This document shows, piece by piece, positions 1-9,873 of a stretch of 64,000 nt of DNA. The stretch spans positions 2,593,369-2,657,368 of the forward strand of contig NZ_CP036343.1 of NCBI RefSeq assembly GCF_007746795.1, written 5' to 3'. The position numbers and the translations under genes were made by a program. How positions within the stretch are numbered: the stretch's first letter is position 1; each line of letters opens with the position of its first letter. The notes below the pieces were generated by a model. The model did no database searches. It had not been told where the DNA came from and saw only the letters and a list, made by a program, of their open reading frames with translations. The DNA comes from Gimesia algae. Lineage in GTDB: Bacteria; Planctomycetota; Planctomycetia; Planctomycetales; Planctomycetaceae.

Positions 1-1000
1 CCAGAAACGCCTGCCCGATGTGGAAACGCGGGCGCTCAATGCCGATTCTCATTCAGAGCTCCTGCAGTTGATGCAGGGTTGTACCGCCGTCATTTCCGCG
101 CTTAGCTTTCGTGAGAACCCCGGAGTCGCCCGCGCCGCACTTGAAGCGGGCATCAACTATTTTGATCTGACTGAAGACCGCCAGACCACCGCCGCCGTCA
201 AGGAAATTGCCTCAGGTGCTGCCGCCGGTCAGGTCTTCCTGCCACAGTCAGGGCTGGCACCCGGTTTTGTCACCATTGTCACCAAACATGTCATGGAATG
301 GTTCGAAGAAATCGACACCGTCCGCATGCGCGTGGGTGCCCTGCCCCAGCACCCGACGAACGCGCTGGCCTACAACCTGACCTGGTCGACAGATGGCCTG
401 ATTAACGAATACTGTAACCCCTGCGAAGTGATCCATTCGCATCACGTCAAAAATCACCTCCCCCTGGAGGGACTCGAACAGTTCACACTCGACGGCAATG
501 TCTACGAAGCCTTCAATACCTCCGGTGGACTGGGCACGCTTTGTGAAACCATGCACGGCCAGGTGCGCGAGCTCAATTACAAAACGATCCGCTACCCCGG
601 CCATCACATGCTGATGAAATTTCTACTGCAGGACCTGAGGCTCTCTGAACGGCGGGCCCTGCTCAAAGATGTCATGGAACATGCGATTCCTGTGACCTTC
701 CAGGATGTGGTGGTCGTCTTCTGCACCGTGCGGGGTACCCGGAATGGTCAGTTCGTCGAAAAAAGCGATTTGCGAAAACTGTACGCCAAGGAAATCAATG
801 GTGAAATCTGGAGTGCGATTCAGCTCACCACCGGTGCAGGTATCTGCGCCGTCGTCGATCTCGTCCAGCAACATCAACTGAAAGGGACCGGATTGATAAA
901 ACAGGAAGAAATCCCTTTCGATCAGTTCATCAACAACCGGTTCGGCCAGTTCTACGAATCAGAAACCTTTGGACTCGAAAAATTGAATTCAGACAGGTAA
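1..1000 (+). CDS. Saccharopine dehydrogenase family protein (5' truncated by window edge)
   Basis: The reading frame is open from base 2, so the true start and most of the N-terminal NAD(P)-binding Rossmann half lie before the window. About 330 residues remain. They include the end of the Rossmann part (AGINYFDLTED) and the saccharopine-dehydrogenase C-terminal domain (LPQSGLAPGFV near the front, then FNTSGGLGTL and YKTIRYPGHH). In the family this enzyme oxidises saccharopine to 2-aminoadipate 6-semialdehyde plus glutamate. An aldehyde dehydrogenase of the aminoadipate-semialdehyde type starts 7 bases after the stop, which supports a role in lysine degradation. Other members of this superfamily (for example carboxynorspermidine synthase) are possible but fit the neighbour less well. 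Confidence 0.85.
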   Translation, partial: QKRLPDVETRALNADSHSELLQLMQGCTAVISALSFRENPGVARAALEAGINYFDLTEDRQTTAAVKEIASGAAAGQVFLPQSGLAPGFVTIVTKHVMEWFEEIDTVRMRVGALPQHPTNALAYNLTWSTDGLINEYCNPCEVIHSHHVKNHLPLEGLEQFTLDGNVYEAFNTSGGLGTLCETMHGQVRELNYKTIRYPGHHMLMKFLLQDLRLSERRALLKDVMEHAIPVTFQDVVVVFCTVRGTRNGQFVEKSDLRKLYAKEINGEIWSAIQLTTGAGICAVVDLVQQHQLKGTGLIKQEEIPFDQFINNRFGQFYESETFGLEKLNSDR

Positions 1001-1007
1001 GGATCTC

Positions 1008-2546
1008 ATGACGCATCCCATCCACGAAGTTCTCCAGCGCATCGACGTAGCTGATCATCCGGCAGCGGTCGCGATTGGCAATACCTGGCAGGTCGGCAGT
1101 GGAGAGACGTTGACAGCGATCTCTCCCATCGATGGTTCAACCCTGGTCAGGCTGCCGCAGGCCACCCATAGCGATGTCCATCTGGCCGTCGAAACCAGCA
1201 AAAATGCCTTTGTTCATTGGCGACAGGTCCCCGCGCCCCGACGCGGTGAATTTGTTCGCCTGTTGGGTGAAGCGCTCCGCAAACACAAAGCCGATCTCGC
1301 TGCCATCGTCAGCTGGGAAGCCGGTAAGATCACCCAGGAAGCGTTAGGCGAAGTGCAGGAGATGATTGACATCTGCGACTTCGCCGTCGGTCTCTCACGT
1401 CAGCTCTACGGTAAAACAATCGCCAGCGAACGACCGGGACATCGCCTGATGGAACAGTGGCAGCCTCTCGGACCCGTGGGCGTGATCAGCGCATTCAATT
1501 TCCCCGTCGCGGTCTGGTCGTGGAATACCATGCTCGCTTTTGTCTGCGGCGATACAATCGTCTGGAAACCATCTGAAAAAACCCCACTCTGCGCGATCGC
1601 CTGTCAGCAGATCGTCAATCAGGTTGCCCATGACTTTCCCGAAACGCCTGATGGCATCTCCAGTCTGCTGATAGGTGGCGCAGAGGTCGGTAAGGCCCTC
1701 GCCGCACATCCTGACCTACCCCTCATTTCTGCGACAGGCTCCGTGCCCATGGGTCGCGCCGTCGCCGAGACGGTCGCCCGTCGCCTGGGTCGCAGCCTGT
1801 TGGAACTGGGCGGCAACAACGCCATGATCGTCACTGAATCCGCAGATCTGGAAATGACAGTCCGCTCTGCCCTGTTCTCCGCCGTCGGTACCTGCGGTCA
1901 ACGCTGTACGAGTCTACGTCGTTTAATCGTCCATGAAAGTATCGCCGAAAAACTCCTCACCGCGCTGAAAAAAGCATACCAGAAATTACCCATTGGCAAT
2001 CCCCTTGATGAGGGAACGCTGGTCGGCCCGCTCGTCGATCAACGCGCGCTTGACGCCATGCAACAGGCGCTCCGCACGGCTGAAGAACAGGGGGGCACCG
2101 TTCACTTCGGCAATCCGATTCTCGCAGACATCCCCGCGGGTGGCAGTTACGTGCACCCTGCAATTGTAGAGATGCCCGACCAGACGGAAATCGTGCAGCA
2201 GGAAACCTTCGCTCCCATCCTGTACGTGATGCGCTATCAGCATCTTGAGGAAGCCATCGAAATGCACAACGCGGTCCCGCAGGGCCTTTCCTCCGCGATT
2301 ATGACCAACGATATCCGTCAGGCAGAACAGTTCCTCTCCCCCGCCGGCTCGGATTGTGGCATCGCCAATGTCAACGTCGGTCCCAGCGGTGCCGAGATCG
2401 GCGGCGCATTCGGTGGCGAAAAAGAAACCGGCGGCGGTCGCGAGTCCGGCTCCGATGCCTGGAAAATCTACATGCGCCGCGCCACTAATACGATCAACTA
2501 CTCGACCGAACTCCCCCTGGCACAAGGCATCAAGTTCGACCTGTAA
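1008..2546 (+). CDS. Aldehyde dehydrogenase, ALDH7 / aminoadipate-semialdehyde dehydrogenase type
   Basis: A 512-residue full-length aldehyde dehydrogenase. It shows the oxyanion Asn in FNFP (N164), the general base Glu in LELGGN (E266) and the catalytic Cys in CGQRCT (C300). The CGQRCTS..RR context and the FNFPVAVWSWN signature are typical of the ALDH7 (antiquitin) group, which oxidises 2-aminoadipate 6-semialdehyde to 2-aminoadipate. It has no signal peptide and should be cytosolic. The ATG follows GGATCTC and lies 7 bases after the saccharopine dehydrogenase stop, so the two are almost certainly one transcript. The step before them (lysine-ketoglutarate reductase) is not in the window and may lie to the left. 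Confidence 0.92.
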   Translation: MTHPIHEVLQRIDVADHPAAVAIGNTWQVGSGETLTAISPIDGSTLVRLPQATHSDVHLAVETSKNAFVHWRQVPAPRRGEFVRLLGEALRKHKADLAAIVSWEAGKITQEALGEVQEMIDICDFAVGLSRQLYGKTIASERPGHRLMEQWQPLGPVGVISAFNFPVAVWSWNTMLAFVCGDTIVWKPSEKTPLCAIACQQIVNQVAHDFPETPDGISSLLIGGAEVGKALAAHPDLPLISATGSVPMGRAVAETVARRLGRSLLELGGNNAMIVTESADLEMTVRSALFSAVGTCGQRCTSLRRLIVHESIAEKLLTALKKAYQKLPIGNPLDEGTLVGPLVDQRALDAMQQALRTAEEQGGTVHFGNPILADIPAGGSYVHPAIVEMPDQTEIVQQETFAPILYVMRYQHLEEAIEMHNAVPQGLSSAIMTNDIRQAEQFLSPAGSDCGIANVNVGPSGAEIGGAFGGEKETGGGRESGSDAWKIYMRRATNTINYSTELPLAQGIKFDL

Positions 2547-2555
2547 GGAAACATC

Positions 2556-2748
2556 GGGTGGGCCCGAATAAAATTCGGGCCGAGCGCAGCGAGCAGGAAA
2601 CTGACAGTGTTGCGTTCAAGCAAGAAACAGCTCCTTTGCTCTCAAAACCATTATGGACTGAGTACGGAAAAAGAATTACCAGTTCGCACCTTTACCCTGC
2701 AACCTCCTGTTACCTCCGGCAATATCGGATTATATCCGATACCACCCA
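2556..2748. repeat. Dispersed structured intergenic repeat, copy A
   Basis: A 193-bp element bounded by about 49-bp imperfect inverted repeats: GGGTGGGCC at the left and ACCACCCA at the right. The left end holds a 9-bp perfect hairpin with a 3-base loop (2561-2581). The right end holds TATCGGAT/ATCCGATA (2723-2741). It sits between the convergent aldehyde dehydrogenase and DUF1501 genes. Just outside the right end (about 2778-2812) is a TTTCGTG-rich tract that follows other copies too. The interior resembles copy D and differs from B and C. Confidence 0.85.
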
Positions 2749-2832
2749 CCTTCTTTACCGCACACTCGCCAGTAATCTTTTTCGTGTCTTTTCGTACTGG
2801 CCGTGGTAGAAATATTTTAAGCAATGCACGAA

Positions 2833-4284
2833 CTACCCGAACACCTCGCTGATCACTTCCCCGCCGAGAACTGTCGCGATTTCTTTTCGGTTGTTATGCC
2901 TGTAAAACAGTTTGTGCTGGTCCAGTCCCAAAGCGTGTAACAGCGTCGCATGCAGGTCCGCAGGCGAAACAGGACGTTCCACAGGCGTATAACCCAGCTC
3001 ATCAGTCTCACCCAGAATCTGCCCCCCCTTCACGCCGCCCCCTGCCATCCACATGCAGTACGTCGTCGGCAGATGATCGCGACCGCGCCGATCTCCTTTG
3101 GCAGAACCTTCCGTGGTGGGCGTGCGGCCAAACTCGCCTCCCCAGATGACCAGTGTCTCATCCAGCAGTCCGCGCTGCTTCAGATCTTTGAGCAGTCCCG
3201 CGATCGGCACATCCGTGGCTCGCGCCTGCTTCAAGTGATTCCCCTTCAGCGAACCATGGGCGTCCCAACCGCCATTCCGCAGTTGCACCACACGCACACC
3301 CCGCTCTACCAGTCGCCGCGCGATCAGGCAATGCCGCCCGAACTCCGCAGTCGGCTTGTCATCCAGACCATATAATTTCGCTGTGTCCGCCGTTTCACTT
3401 TCCAGATCGAATACTTCCGGAGCCGACGTCTGCAGGCGAAAGCCAAGTTCATACGAAGCAATCCGCGCTTCCAGTTCGGAATCCTCTCCCAGCTGATTCA
3501 GATGTGCCTCGTTCATCCACTTAATAAAATCCAGTTGCTCGCGGCGATTCTCATTCGAATAACCGGCAGGCATACGTGTATAGGGAATGCCCCGTTTCCC
3601 ATCGACCAGCGTCCCCTGGAAACGGGACGGCAGAAAGCCGGCGCCCCAGCCGGGAGTCTGTGGAGCCGGACCGGTACTGTTTGACAGCAGGGAAATAAAA
3701 GCGGGCAGGTCACGGCTTTCACTTCCCAGTCCATACGTCATCCACGCCCCCAGGCTGGGTCGGTCTCCGACTGCGGAACCGGTCAACGCAATACATTCCC
3801 CGGGTCCATGCACGGGGACACGATGATTCACCGATCGCAGCACACACAGTTCATCTACCATCTCCGCCGTCGCCGGAAACAGATTTGATACCGGAATCCC
3901 GCTCTCCCCGTATTGTTGAAATGTAAACGGAGACGCCATCAGTTTCGAACCCAGACCGGCCCGCGGAATATTCGGAACCCGCGCCGCAATCGCATCAGGC
4001 ACTGCCTGTCCTTCCAGCTTCGTCAACAGAGGCTTGGGATCGAATGTATCCACCTGGCTCGGCCCGCCCGACATGAACAGGAAAATCACATTCTTCGCCG
4101 TCGCCGGGAAGTGGCTTTGACCAGCGTGCACAGGCGAACCTTCGTCTGCACACAGCAACCCCTCTTCCGCCAGCAATGACATCAGCCCGACCGCACCGAA
4201 GCCCAACACACTTTCTTTCAGCATCGATCGCCGACTGCGCTGCGGGAACACAAAACCATTTTTATAATTTGAATCAAATAACAT
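2833..4284 (-). CDS. DUF1501 domain protein (sulfatase-like fold, Tat-exported)
   Basis: A 483-residue DUF1501 protein. The N-terminus RSRRSMLKE followed by a hydrophobic stretch ([14 protein letters not shown]) looks like a twin-arginine signal. Family motifs are [22 protein letters not shown] near residue 65, GWDAHGS, and the late WGGEFGRTP and GRDHLP. DUF1501 proteins belong to the alkaline phosphatase/sulfatase superfamily, but their substrate is unknown. The start is supported by GAGGG six bases before the ATG. It is the last gene of a minus-strand operon, 14 bases after the PSD1 gene, the usual planctomycete pairing. Confidence 0.9.
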   Translation of the reverse strand: MLFDSNYKNGFVFPQRSRRSMLKESVLGFGAVGLMSLLAEEGLLCADEGSPVHAGQSHFPATAKNVIFLFMSGGPSQVDTFDPKPLLTKLEGQAVPDAIAARVPNIPRAGLGSKLMASPFTFQQYGESGIPVSNLFPATAEMVDELCVLRSVNHRVPVHGPGECIALTGSAVGDRPSLGAWMTYGLGSESRDLPAFISLLSNSTGPAPQTPGWGAGFLPSRFQGTLVDGKRGIPYTRMPAGYSNENRREQLDFIKWMNEAHLNQLGEDSELEARIASYELGFRLQTSAPEVFDLESETADTAKLYGLDDKPTAEFGRHCLIARRLVERGVRVVQLRNGGWDAHGSLKGNHLKQARATDVPIAGLLKDLKQRGLLDETLVIWGGEFGRTPTTEGSAKGDRRGRDHLPTTYCMWMAGGGVKGGQILGETDELGYTPVERPVSPADLHATLLHALGLDQHKLFYRHNNRKEIATVLGGEVISEVFG

Positions 4285-4298
4285 TCAGGCCCTCTGAT

Positions 4299-7200
4299 TT
4301 AAGGGATATAAACAAACTCATTCAGATTCAGCAGCGCATGGCACAGCATCGACAGCCGCCGCTCTGTATCCGCGTCTGAACCACCACTTTGCAGCAGTGA
4401 AACAGATCGTCCCTGTTCGTCGGGATTTGGCTTGCGTCCCAACACTCTCAGAAACACTGCTTCCACCTGAAGACTGGCATCATCGCCTGTCTCTTCAACA
4501 ATCTTCTTCGCCAGCACATGCGCCCGTCGATCCATGAACTGGCTGTTCAACATGAATAAAGGCTGCAGCGCCACCGTCGAAACCTGCCGACGCGAACAGC
4601 TGGTAATACTGTCTGGTGCATCAAACATCGCCATCACTGACGGCATCTCGCTCCGACGCTGAAACAGATAAATCGTGCGTCGCAAGTTCTCTTCTTCTCG
4701 CTCCTGAGGTACGCTCGGCCCCCCCAGTTCCCGTTTCAATTCCCCCGTTGCACACAGGATCGAATCGCGGATCGCCTCTGCCTCCAGCCGCCGTCGTGGC
4801 CAGCTCCAGAGATACCGGTTCTCCGGGTCTTTCTCAAAGTTCGCTTCATCAAACGTTCGTGCCTGCCGATACGCTGACGACAGCACAATCAGCCGATGAA
4901 TGTGTTTTGTACTCCAGCGCTGCTCCATCAGTTCGATCGCCAGCCAGTCCAATAGTTCGGGATGCGACGGCGGTTCGCCCTGCACACCGAAATCGCTGGG
5001 TGTCGACACCAGCCCCCGCCCGAAGTGATACTGCCATAACCGATTCACCCACACGCGCGAGACCAGCGGATTCTTGCGGTCGCTCATCCATTCAGCCAGC
5101 CCTGCCCGCGAGAGTTTCTCTGAATCAATGTTTGTCGCTCCCAGGACGGCGGGCCAGCCTTTCCCCACTTCCAGTCCCGGCTTATGTACATCGCCGCGAA
5201 TCAGAATCTGCGACTTCATCTGTTTCAACCGTTCCGCAGAATACGGAATCGGATCGCGGTTCACCACCGGCAGCCGCTCAATATTTTCATGTCCTGTCAA
5301 CGGAGAAAGATATCCCCACGTGTGTGGCTGCTTTGTATGCGCAAACCGTTTTCGGTTGATCAGTTTCTTCGCTTCACGCTGATAAAAATCAAACGTTCCT
5401 TTGGTCATCCACGAATTCAGATCGGTCGGGTTCGGCAGATCGTCTCCCTGCAGTGACAGGTTCCCCAGCTGACCATTCACAAAGAAACCCTGCAGCCGAT
5501 AGTAGTCCCGCTGCGTCAATGGATCAAATTTATGATTGTGGCATTGTGCGCATTCCAGTGTGAGCCCCAGCAGCGCACTGCTTGTTACATTCACAATATC
5601 GACCAGCACGTCGTTCCGCTGCGCCGCCTTATCCATATTGTTCCCGCTGATCCGGGCCGACGCCAGAAATCCGGTCGCAACCACATGCTCGTCTTCGTAA
5701 GGCGTCAGTTCATCCCCCGCCAGTTGCTCTTTGATGAATTGATCATAGGGCTTGTCTGCATTAAAACTTTCAATCACATAATCTCGATACCGCCAGGCAT
5801 AAGGTCGCGGCAGATCGTGCTGGTAACCGTGACTCTCCGCCCAGCGCGTCAGATCCAGCCAGTACCGCGCCCAGCGCTCGCCATAATGTTTCGACGCCAG
5901 CAAACGTTCCACCAGTTTTTCATAGGCCCGTGGATCGGTATTTTTTTTAAACGCCTCCACCTCAGCCAGCGTGGGCGGCAGACCTGTCAGATCGAGTGAC
6001 AGCCGCCGAATCAGTGTTGCCTTGTCTGCTTCCTCCGCCGGTTTGATCTCCTGCTGCTGCCAGGCACGGGTGATGAATGCATCCACGGGAGTGCGTATCG
6101 GCTTAGGACCTGTCACCTCGGGAACCGCCGGTCGTTTGATCGTCTGAAACGCCCAGTGATCTGATTCCGTTCGCGGCGTCGGCAACACGGAAAAATCCCA
6201 CTTCGCCCCCTGATCGATCCACGCACGCAACAACGCAATCTCTTTTTTTGACAATGCCGACGCTGAATCTGCAGGCGGCATCCGCGTTTCAGCCACCTGC
6301 GAGGAAACCAGTTCGATCAGCTTACTCTGTCCGCTTTCGCCCGGCACAATCAGTTTTTCGCCGGTGCTGAACCCCAGTAACTCATCATACACGTCCAGTC
6401 GATACCCCGAATCCGGATTCGTTCCGGCGTGACAGCTGAAACATTTTTGCTTGAGCAACGGGACGATCTCGTCTTTGAAATGCACCGGCTTATGCCACGC
6501 CGTCTGTGATTTTGTACCACCGGTCGGAATCTGTCCCGGCGAAACATCCAGTACATCGCTCCACGTGCGACTCAACACCAGATCGCTGACGTAAATCCGA
6601 TCGTCCAGTTCGGTTTTATAACCGGTCGCAAAACCAACCCAGCGCACACCGTTCACACTTTGCGGATTCACCGTCGTTGCCACTGGTTTTTCCAGATCAC
6701 CGGGTTTCGGATCGACCCATAACTCAAACCGCGTGAACCCGGCCCGCAATGATTTCTCCGGCTTCGACAGCCGCCCTACGATCAGATAATCCCGATCCCG
6801 TTCCAGTTCCACCGAACTCCAGGCGGTTTTCTGCGCACCAATCCGTACCATGAAAACCACTTTTCCCTTCTGCGGTCCACTGGAGGCAATGTGCACGCCG
6901 ATATTCGGGACATGATTGGCATGTACGGCTTTATCCGAACCCTCGTAACGATCCAGCCAGAAGACGAAGAACTCTCCCTCATCGCGGGGCTTCTGATCGG
7001 CGGCATAGCGAAAGCGAAACCGCATAAACAGCTCCTGGTCCTGGTACGTCTTCGTCAGTTCACGCCGCAACGGATTGTTCCGCTGTACCGATCCTTGAAT
7101 TAACGCTTCATGCTGAATTGCCTGCGGTTTACTCTCGGCACTCTCAGGTTTTGTTTCGACGAACAGCGCCGGTTGCCGCTGGGAAAGAATCCAGCCACCG

Positions 7201-7382
7201 TTCCAGCCAAACCCCTTCTGATCTTTTTTGACTGTATCAACCTGCCGATTCACCAGTCCCTGCGCAAGCCGCGGAGCTTCCCCGGCAAACGTCTGCACAG
7301 AACAGACCAGCAGTCCGCAAACCAACAGTGCCGTTGCCAGATGCCTGCACTTTCGATTCGATGTCAGAGCCCGATTTATCAT
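4299..7382 (-). CDS. PSD1/PSCyt cytochrome-type protein with N-terminal LamG-like domain
   Basis: About 1,027 residues from the chosen ATG at 7382 (MINRALTSNRK), which gives a normal signal peptide ending near QTFAG. ATGs at 7385 and 7394 are alternatives. Order of parts: signal peptide; a roughly 250-residue LamG/concanavalin-like region; PSCyt1 with a CFSCH haem-c type motif; PSCyt2/DUF1549 with a second CxxCH in CAQCHNHKFDP; then PSD1/DUF1553. The biochemical role of this planctomycete family is not established; the haem motifs suggest electron transfer in the cell envelope. The LamG-like region resembles the C-terminal part of the upstream FecR-like protein. The partner DUF1501 gene follows after 14 bases. 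Confidence 0.9.
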   Translation of the reverse strand: MINRALTSNRKCRHLATALLVCGLLVCSVQTFAGEAPRLAQGLVNRQVDTVKKDQKGFGWNGGWILSQRQPALFVETKPESAESKPQAIQHEALIQGSVQRNNPLRRELTKTYQDQELFMRFRFRYAADQKPRDEGEFFVFWLDRYEGSDKAVHANHVPNIGVHIASSGPQKGKVVFMVRIGAQKTAWSSVELERDRDYLIVGRLSKPEKSLRAGFTRFELWVDPKPGDLEKPVATTVNPQSVNGVRWVGFATGYKTELDDRIYVSDLVLSRTWSDVLDVSPGQIPTGGTKSQTAWHKPVHFKDEIVPLLKQKCFSCHAGTNPDSGYRLDVYDELLGFSTGEKLIVPGESGQSKLIELVSSQVAETRMPPADSASALSKKEIALLRAWIDQGAKWDFSVLPTPRTESDHWAFQTIKRPAVPEVTGPKPIRTPVDAFITRAWQQQEIKPAEEADKATLIRRLSLDLTGLPPTLAEVEAFKKNTDPRAYEKLVERLLASKHYGERWARYWLDLTRWAESHGYQHDLPRPYAWRYRDYVIESFNADKPYDQFIKEQLAGDELTPYEDEHVVATGFLASARISGNNMDKAAQRNDVLVDIVNVTSSALLGLTLECAQCHNHKFDPLTQRDYYRLQGFFVNGQLGNLSLQGDDLPNPTDLNSWMTKGTFDFYQREAKKLINRKRFAHTKQPHTWGYLSPLTGHENIERLPVVNRDPIPYSAERLKQMKSQILIRGDVHKPGLEVGKGWPAVLGATNIDSEKLSRAGLAEWMSDRKNPLVSRVWVNRLWQYHFGRGLVSTPSDFGVQGEPPSHPELLDWLAIELMEQRWSTKHIHRLIVLSSAYRQARTFDEANFEKDPENRYLWSWPRRRLEAEAIRDSILCATGELKRELGGPSVPQEREEENLRRTIYLFQRRSEMPSVMAMFDAPDSITSCSRRQVSTVALQPLFMLNSQFMDRRAHVLAKKIVEETGDDASLQVEAVFLRVLGRKPNPDEQGRSVSLLQSGGSDADTERRLSMLCHALLNLNEFVYIP

Positions 7383-7606
7383 CATGATTTCCATCTGATT
7401 AAACGTGAGCAGATTCGCCACGTAGCATTTTTTTAATGGTATTAAATGTGCTTCACACTTTGCCAGCCGGTATGACAAATTAGCCGCAGGGCCTTAGCCC
7501 CGGTTATGTATCTTTGGTAAGAACCATTTCGATTTTTTAAACACTAAACAACCCCCGGTTTCTCCCATTTATTTAGACTCATCCTGATAAAAAAATATGA
7601 ATGGCA

Positions 7607-9340
7607 TTACTCTACAGGTTGTGTCACTGATTCAAAAGTCTTTCCTATCACCAGTCGATCCACGAACAGTGAGTCGCCGACCTCTGTGTATTGTCCAATT
7701 CGCATGCCCAGAACGTGAACTGCATTCAGCTTCTTTGCCCCTTTACCCAACTCCACGACCGCATCAGGAGTCTCACTCCGATCCCCGACCGGATTCACCC
7801 AGATTTCCAGACGATTGAAATAAGACGACTGCTCTTTCATCACACGCCCCACCAGCAGAAAACATTCCCCTTCCACCAGTCCCGCGGAAAACCCTTCCTG
7901 ATTCACCTCAAAACGGGCGAAGAACCGTTTCTCTTTCAAGCCGAAATTGGGCACACGCGAATGACTGTTCCCCTTGCTTCCCAGCGAATCGTCAAACCAC
8001 AGTGCAAAGAAATCATTCTTGTCCAGCCCTTCATACTTCACCAGCAGACTGAAATAAAAGTCCCTGGTGAGCGGCGTTTCCAGTTTGCGCGCCATCCGAT
8101 GTGCCAGCGCCGGATACGCATGATGATGTCCCCGCGACTGCAAAACCATCGGGTTCGCATCCAGTTCGCCCCACTGCATTCTCTGCTCGGGAACCATCAG
8201 CCGGGTAAAATTCGGATCGGCCCACCAGCCTTCATAGTGAAAACCCACGCCCCCGGTCTGCTGTAACAGTGACGTCGCCGGATACTCAAACGCTTCACCA
8301 GCCAGAATCCCTTTCGGCAACGCCGACTTCGTCTGAATCAAGGCATATTCATTCCGTGGTGTTTCGTGATCAAAGGGAACCGCTTCCACGGGGGGATAGT
8401 TCCCCGATTTGGCTGCCGTCAGCTGTTCGAGGGACGGCACATCGGCAAATTTGGTCGGAGTCAATCGGATCGCAGATCCCAGTTCATTCTGTCGTGAGAA
8501 CAGCACCGCCTGACTCGCTTTCAGATTAAGCGTCTTTGCAGCGGCCTGCGGTTTGACATCCACCTGCCCTTCAAACACATGCACTTCCGCTTTACCCAGT
8601 GGATCAACGACTGCACCGAACCGTGTCCCCTGATCGACGATCTGAATCTCAGGGGTATCGATGGTAAAACCGTGTGCTTCGTCAGGGACATAAGCGGCAA
8701 TCTTGCCATAGTTCAGCTTTGCATTCAGCGGCGAACACAGTTCAATCTGCGCCGGACCTTCCAGCACGATTCCAGCACCACTTTCAAAGCGTATCCTGCC
8801 AATCCCCGACTTCAACCACAGTTTTTTTCCCGCCGGAAACCGGGTTCCATAGGCAATCTCCTCGCCCAGTTCCTCGTCTTCCCACACTGCATCCTCCGTA
8901 TCCAGCAACATCCCGACATGGCTTAGCGCAGGCGGAGCCGGTTCAGAAATTACAGCGACCTGATTCACCGGTTTCACATCCCACCAGCCCGCATTCAGCC
9001 ACAGCGCAATGCCTACCAGCAACACGACAATCACCACAGTGACCGACTGCCACAACGAGATGGTTCGTCCCGCCTCGATTTCCACTTCTTCCGCGACGAC
9101 CGTTGGATAGGCAGTGGTTTCCAGTGTTTCCAGGTCAACCCCTTCCGGCACCGCAGCATACAGATCAGCTGTCAGCACTGCATCAGCCTGGATCTGATTC
9201 GTATAGTCTTCGATCAGTTCAGGGTATTCAGACAGAATCTCGGTCAGTCGCGCGTCTTCTGCATGGGTCAGACTATGATCCAGAACCCGACAGGTCAGCG
9301 CGGCGAGTTCTTTTTGAATGGCGTCGTTTGATGAATTCAT
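7607..9340 (-). CDS. FecR-like transmembrane protein (putative anti-sigma) with LamG-like domain
   Basis: 577 residues starting at ATG 9340 (MNSSNDAIQKEL), which overlaps the sigma factor stop by one base (TGATG), an arrangement that implies translational coupling. A short cytosolic N-terminal part like a planctomycete anti-sigma region is followed by one membrane helix (VTVVIVVLLVGIALWL, around residue 95). Next comes a FecR domain (LKSGIGRIRFESGAGIVLEG, then DQGTRFGAVV and EVHVFEGQVDV). The C-terminal 230 residues are LamG-like. The likely role is to sense a signal outside the membrane and control the ECF sigma factor upstream. An in-frame start 36 bases earlier would lie inside the sigma gene and is less likely. 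Confidence 0.85.
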   Translation of the reverse strand: MNSSNDAIQKELAALTCRVLDHSLTHAEDARLTEILSEYPELIEDYTNQIQADAVLTADLYAAVPEGVDLETLETTAYPTVVAEEVEIEAGRTISLWQSVTVVIVVLLVGIALWLNAGWWDVKPVNQVAVISEPAPPALSHVGMLLDTEDAVWEDEELGEEIAYGTRFPAGKKLWLKSGIGRIRFESGAGIVLEGPAQIELCSPLNAKLNYGKIAAYVPDEAHGFTIDTPEIQIVDQGTRFGAVVDPLGKAEVHVFEGQVDVKPQAAAKTLNLKASQAVLFSRQNELGSAIRLTPTKFADVPSLEQLTAAKSGNYPPVEAVPFDHETPRNEYALIQTKSALPKGILAGEAFEYPATSLLQQTGGVGFHYEGWWADPNFTRLMVPEQRMQWGELDANPMVLQSRGHHHAYPALAHRMARKLETPLTRDFYFSLLVKYEGLDKNDFFALWFDDSLGSKGNSHSRVPNFGLKEKRFFARFEVNQEGFSAGLVEGECFLLVGRVMKEQSSYFNRLEIWVNPVGDRSETPDAVVELGKGAKKLNAVHVLGMRIGQYTEVGDSLFVDRLVIGKTFESVTQPVE

Positions 9341-9873
9341 CACTGTGCCTCCCGGGCCACCTGTTTTTGAATGCATTCCATAAGCGCTTTTCGAATTCGA
9401 TATAATGTCATCGAAACCGCATCCGCCGAACGTCCTGCCTGTGATGCAATCTGGTTCACCGGTGTCGCATCGCAGTAGCGACTCTCCACCAGCTGTCGAT
9501 GTTCAAGAGGCAGCTTTTCCATGCAATGCGTCAGCGCGACGGTGTGAGAATGCGTCTCTACCGCTCTGCTGGTCGCAACAGCAGCAATCTGTTCCAGCGT
9601 CTGCTCGTCCACAGCCGACTGCCCGTGATGGCGCACCCGTTTGAAATACGCCAGCGACTGCAACTGTGCGATGCGACACGCCCAGGGAAGAAACGGACGA
9701 TCCCGATCAAATTCCTGTCGCTTCCGCCACAGCACGGTATTCGTCTCCTGCAGCACATCATCCACGTCTGCTGCCCGACGAACCAACGCCCTCAACAGCC
9801 CCCGCAACGCAGGCTGACTGCCAGCAATCAACGCGACATATTCTTCATCGAGATCACTGTCCGACAAAACCAA
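9340..9873 (-). CDS. ECF-type RNA polymerase sigma factor
   Basis: 177 residues with the two expected parts. Region 2 is in the first 90 residues (ADVDDVLQETNTVLWRKR, then FLPWACRIAQLQSLAYFKR). Region 4 lies near 120-175 (LEHRQLVESRYCDATPVNQI, then the helix-turn-helix ending YRIRKALMECI). It resembles the planctomycete-specific ECF groups that sit next to FecR/LamG proteins. Its stop codon overlaps the start of the FecR-like gene, so the two are translated together. It is the first gene of a four-gene minus-strand operon whose other products are envelope proteins (FecR-like, PSD1, DUF1501), so it probably activates its own operon. Confidence 0.92.
   Translation of the reverse strand: MVLSDSDLDEEYVALIAGSQPALRGLLRALVRRAADVDDVLQETNTVLWRKRQEFDRDRPFLPWACRIAQLQSLAYFKRVRHHGQSAVDEQTLEQIAAVATSRAVETHSHTVALTHCMEKLPLEHRQLVESRYCDATPVNQIASQAGRSADAVSMTLYRIRKALMECIQKQVAREAQ

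Noticed and set aside
4616-5359. A 247-codon open frame on the plus strand
   Set aside because: It lies fully antisense to the PSD1 gene, whose domains and motifs are certain.
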